Source: Rhodobacterales bacterium UBA7416
GTDB lineage: Bacteria > Pseudomonadota > Alphaproteobacteria > Rhodobacterales > Rhodobacteraceae
NCBI GenBank assembly: GCA_002469545.1
Contig: DKMK01000115.1
Location: 35,630 to 42,137 of the forward strand
Length of the DNA stretch: 6,508 nt
Direction of reading: 5' to 3'
Shown: positions 5,317-6,508 of the stretch, one piece after another
How positions within the stretch are numbered: the first letter of the stretch is position 1
Layout of the letters: every line of letters begins with the position of its first letter
Position numbers and translations under genes: made by a program
Notes under the pieces: generated by a model
Databases searched by the model: none
Told to the model about the DNA's origin: nothing
The model's input: only the letters and a program-made list of their open reading frames with translations

Positions 5317-6508
5317 TTATACGAGACGTGATTGTTCCACGGCTGCCTTGACGAAATCGCGAAACAGCGGGTGTGGTTCAAATGGTTTGGATTTGAGTTC
5401 GGGGTGATATTGCACACCGATGTACCATGGGTGATCGGCAACTTCGACGATTTCAGGAAGCTTGCCGTCTGGTGACATGCCTGAAAATACCAAACCGCAA
5501 TCTTCCAGTTGTTTGCGGTATTTTACGTCCACTTCGTAGCGGTGGCGGTGGCGTTCGGAAATGGCCGTGTCGCCATACACTTCGGCCACTTTTGAGCCTT
5601 TGGTCAGGGTTGCGTTGTAGGCGCCAAGGCGCATTGTGCCACCTTTGTCGTCATTCACAGCGCGTTCAACGGTGCGGTTGCCTTCGACCCATTCTTTCAG
5701 GTGATAGACAACGGGTTCAAAACGTTTTTCGCCTGCTTCGTGATCAAATTCTTCGGAGCCTGCGTTTTTGATTTTTGCCAAATTGCGCGCTGCTTCGATG
5801 ACGGCCATTTGCATGCCCAGACAGATGCCAAGGTATGGAATTTTGTTTTCACGGGCGTATTGTGCTGCTTTGATTTTGCCCTCTGTTCCGCGCTCGCCAA
5901 ATCCACCTGGAACAAGGATTGCGTGAAAACCCGACAGGGCAGGGCCGACATCAGTGGCGCTGTCGAAGATTTCGGCGTCGATCCATTCCAATTTAACCTT
6001 TACGCGGTTGAACATGCCGCCGTGTGTCAGGGCTTCGGATATGGATTTATAGGCGTCGCTGAGTTGAGTGTATTTACCAACGACCGCGACTTTTACTTCG
6101 CCGTCTGGGTTGTGCATGCGATCTGATACATCTTCCCAAACTGTTAGATCTGGTGCGGGTGCTTCGTCGGTCATGCCGAATGCTTCGAGTACGGCGCGAT
6201 CCATGCCGGCCTTATGATAGGCCAGTGGTGCATCGTAGATTGTTTCCAGGTCATATGCGGGGATTACCGCATCTGGTCGGACGTTACAGAAGAGGGCCAG
6301 CTTGGCCTTCTCTTTTTCAGGGATTTCATGTTCTGAACGACAGACCAAAATGTCTGGTGCGATGCCGATGGAACGTAATTCTTTGACCGAGTGTTGTGTT
6401 GGTTTTGTTTTCAATTCGCCCGATGCGCCAAGGTATGGCAACAAGGTCAGGTGCATGAAAATACATTGGCCGCGTGGTTTATCCTGTGAAAACTGACGGA
6501 TGGATTCG
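5317..6508 (-). CDS. pyrG: CTP synthase (5' partial, N-terminus beyond the right edge)
   Basis: CTP synthase converts UTP to CTP in the cytoplasm, using ATP and ammonia released from glutamine. About 397 of the usual 545 or so residues are visible. The frame continues to the window edge (ESIRQFSQDKPRGQCIF precedes the first in-frame Met at 6456), so that Met is internal. Numbered from the first complete codon, the synthetase part shows KTKPTQHSVKEL (34-45), part of the nucleotide-binding region, and LFCNVRPDAVIP (72-83). The glutaminase domain follows, with VGKYTQLSDAYKS (143-155), the oxyanion PGGFGERG (200-207), GICLGMQ with nucleophile C229, RHRHRYEV (319-326), and QYHPEL giving H368 and E370. 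All key residues are intact. The C-terminus EQSRLV and the stop are 19 bp before the DUF1330 gene. Confidence 0.98.
   Translation of the reverse strand, partial: ESIRQFSQDKPRGQCIFMHLTLLPYLGASGELKTKPTQHSVKELRSIGIAPDILVCRSEHEIPEKEKAKLALFCNVRPDAVIPAYDLETIYDAPLAYHKAGMDRAVLEAFGMTDEAPAPDLTVWEDVSDRMHNPDGEVKVAVVGKYTQLSDAYKSISEALTHGGMFNRVKVKLEWIDAEIFDSATDVGPALSGFHAILVPGGFGERGTEGKIKAAQYARENKIPYLGICLGMQMAVIEAARNLAKIKNAGSEEFDHEAGEKRFEPVVYHLKEWVEGNRTVERAVNDDKGGTMRLGAYNATLTKGSKVAEVYGDTAISERHRHRYEVDVKYRKQLEDCGLVFSGMSPDGKLPEIVEVADHPWYIGVQYHPELKSKPFEPHPLFRDFVKAAVEQSRLV

Noticed and set aside
5701..6126. Plus-strand open frame (141 codons) opposite pyrG
   Set aside because: Rich in Cys and Phe with no motif, and fully covered by the conserved CTP synthase frame on the other strand.
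6454..6456. ATG at 6456 as the start of CTP synthase
   Set aside because: The frame stays open upstream to the window edge and encodes conserved CTP synthase residues (QFSQDKPRGQCIF), so this Met is internal.

Overview
The window looks like a stretch of chromosome from a Rhodobacterales (marine Roseobacter-type) alphaproteobacterium. This is inferred mainly from the CTP synthase, whose stretch around the KTKPTQHSVKEL motif (including DKPRGQCIFMHLTLLPYLG) reads like the Rhodobacteraceae form. The dense gene packing fits too. Base composition appears moderate by eye; no GC value was calculated. There are no rRNA or tRNA genes, CRISPR arrays, insertion sequences or phage genes that I can see.

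Layout from left to right: (1) the last 50 codons of an unidentified plus-strand gene (1-153); (2) a minus-strand DegT/DnrJ-type PLP aminotransferase that meets it tail to tail with a 4-bp overlap (150-1328); (3) a minus-strand class I glutamine amidotransferase (1397-2077) whose start codon overlaps the stop codon of (4), a membrane fatty-acid desaturase-family protein (2074-3030); (5) a minus-strand TerB-like small protein (3131-3565); (6) a 180-bp divergent gap, then a plus-strand class V PLP enzyme (3746-4915); (7) a minus-strand DUF1330 protein (5007-5297), 19 bp downstream of (8) pyrG, CTP synthase, which runs off the right edge without its N-terminus (5317-6508).

How the genes may work together: desaturase and amidotransferase form a translationally coupled pair. 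Their likely promoter lies in 3031-3130, next to small repeats. The DegT aminotransferase follows on the same strand after a 68-bp gap. That gap holds a perfect 11-bp inverted repeat (1339-1367), directly upstream of the DegT ribosome binding site. A membrane di-iron enzyme, a glutaminase or gamma-glutamyl hydrolase type protein and a PLP aminotransferase together could make or trim a modified lipid or amine. That is inference from gene order only; no product can be named. pyrG and the DUF1330 gene look like a second short minus-strand operon. The rest is ordinary housekeeping or accessory content, and I found no clear defence system or other unmistakably new system.
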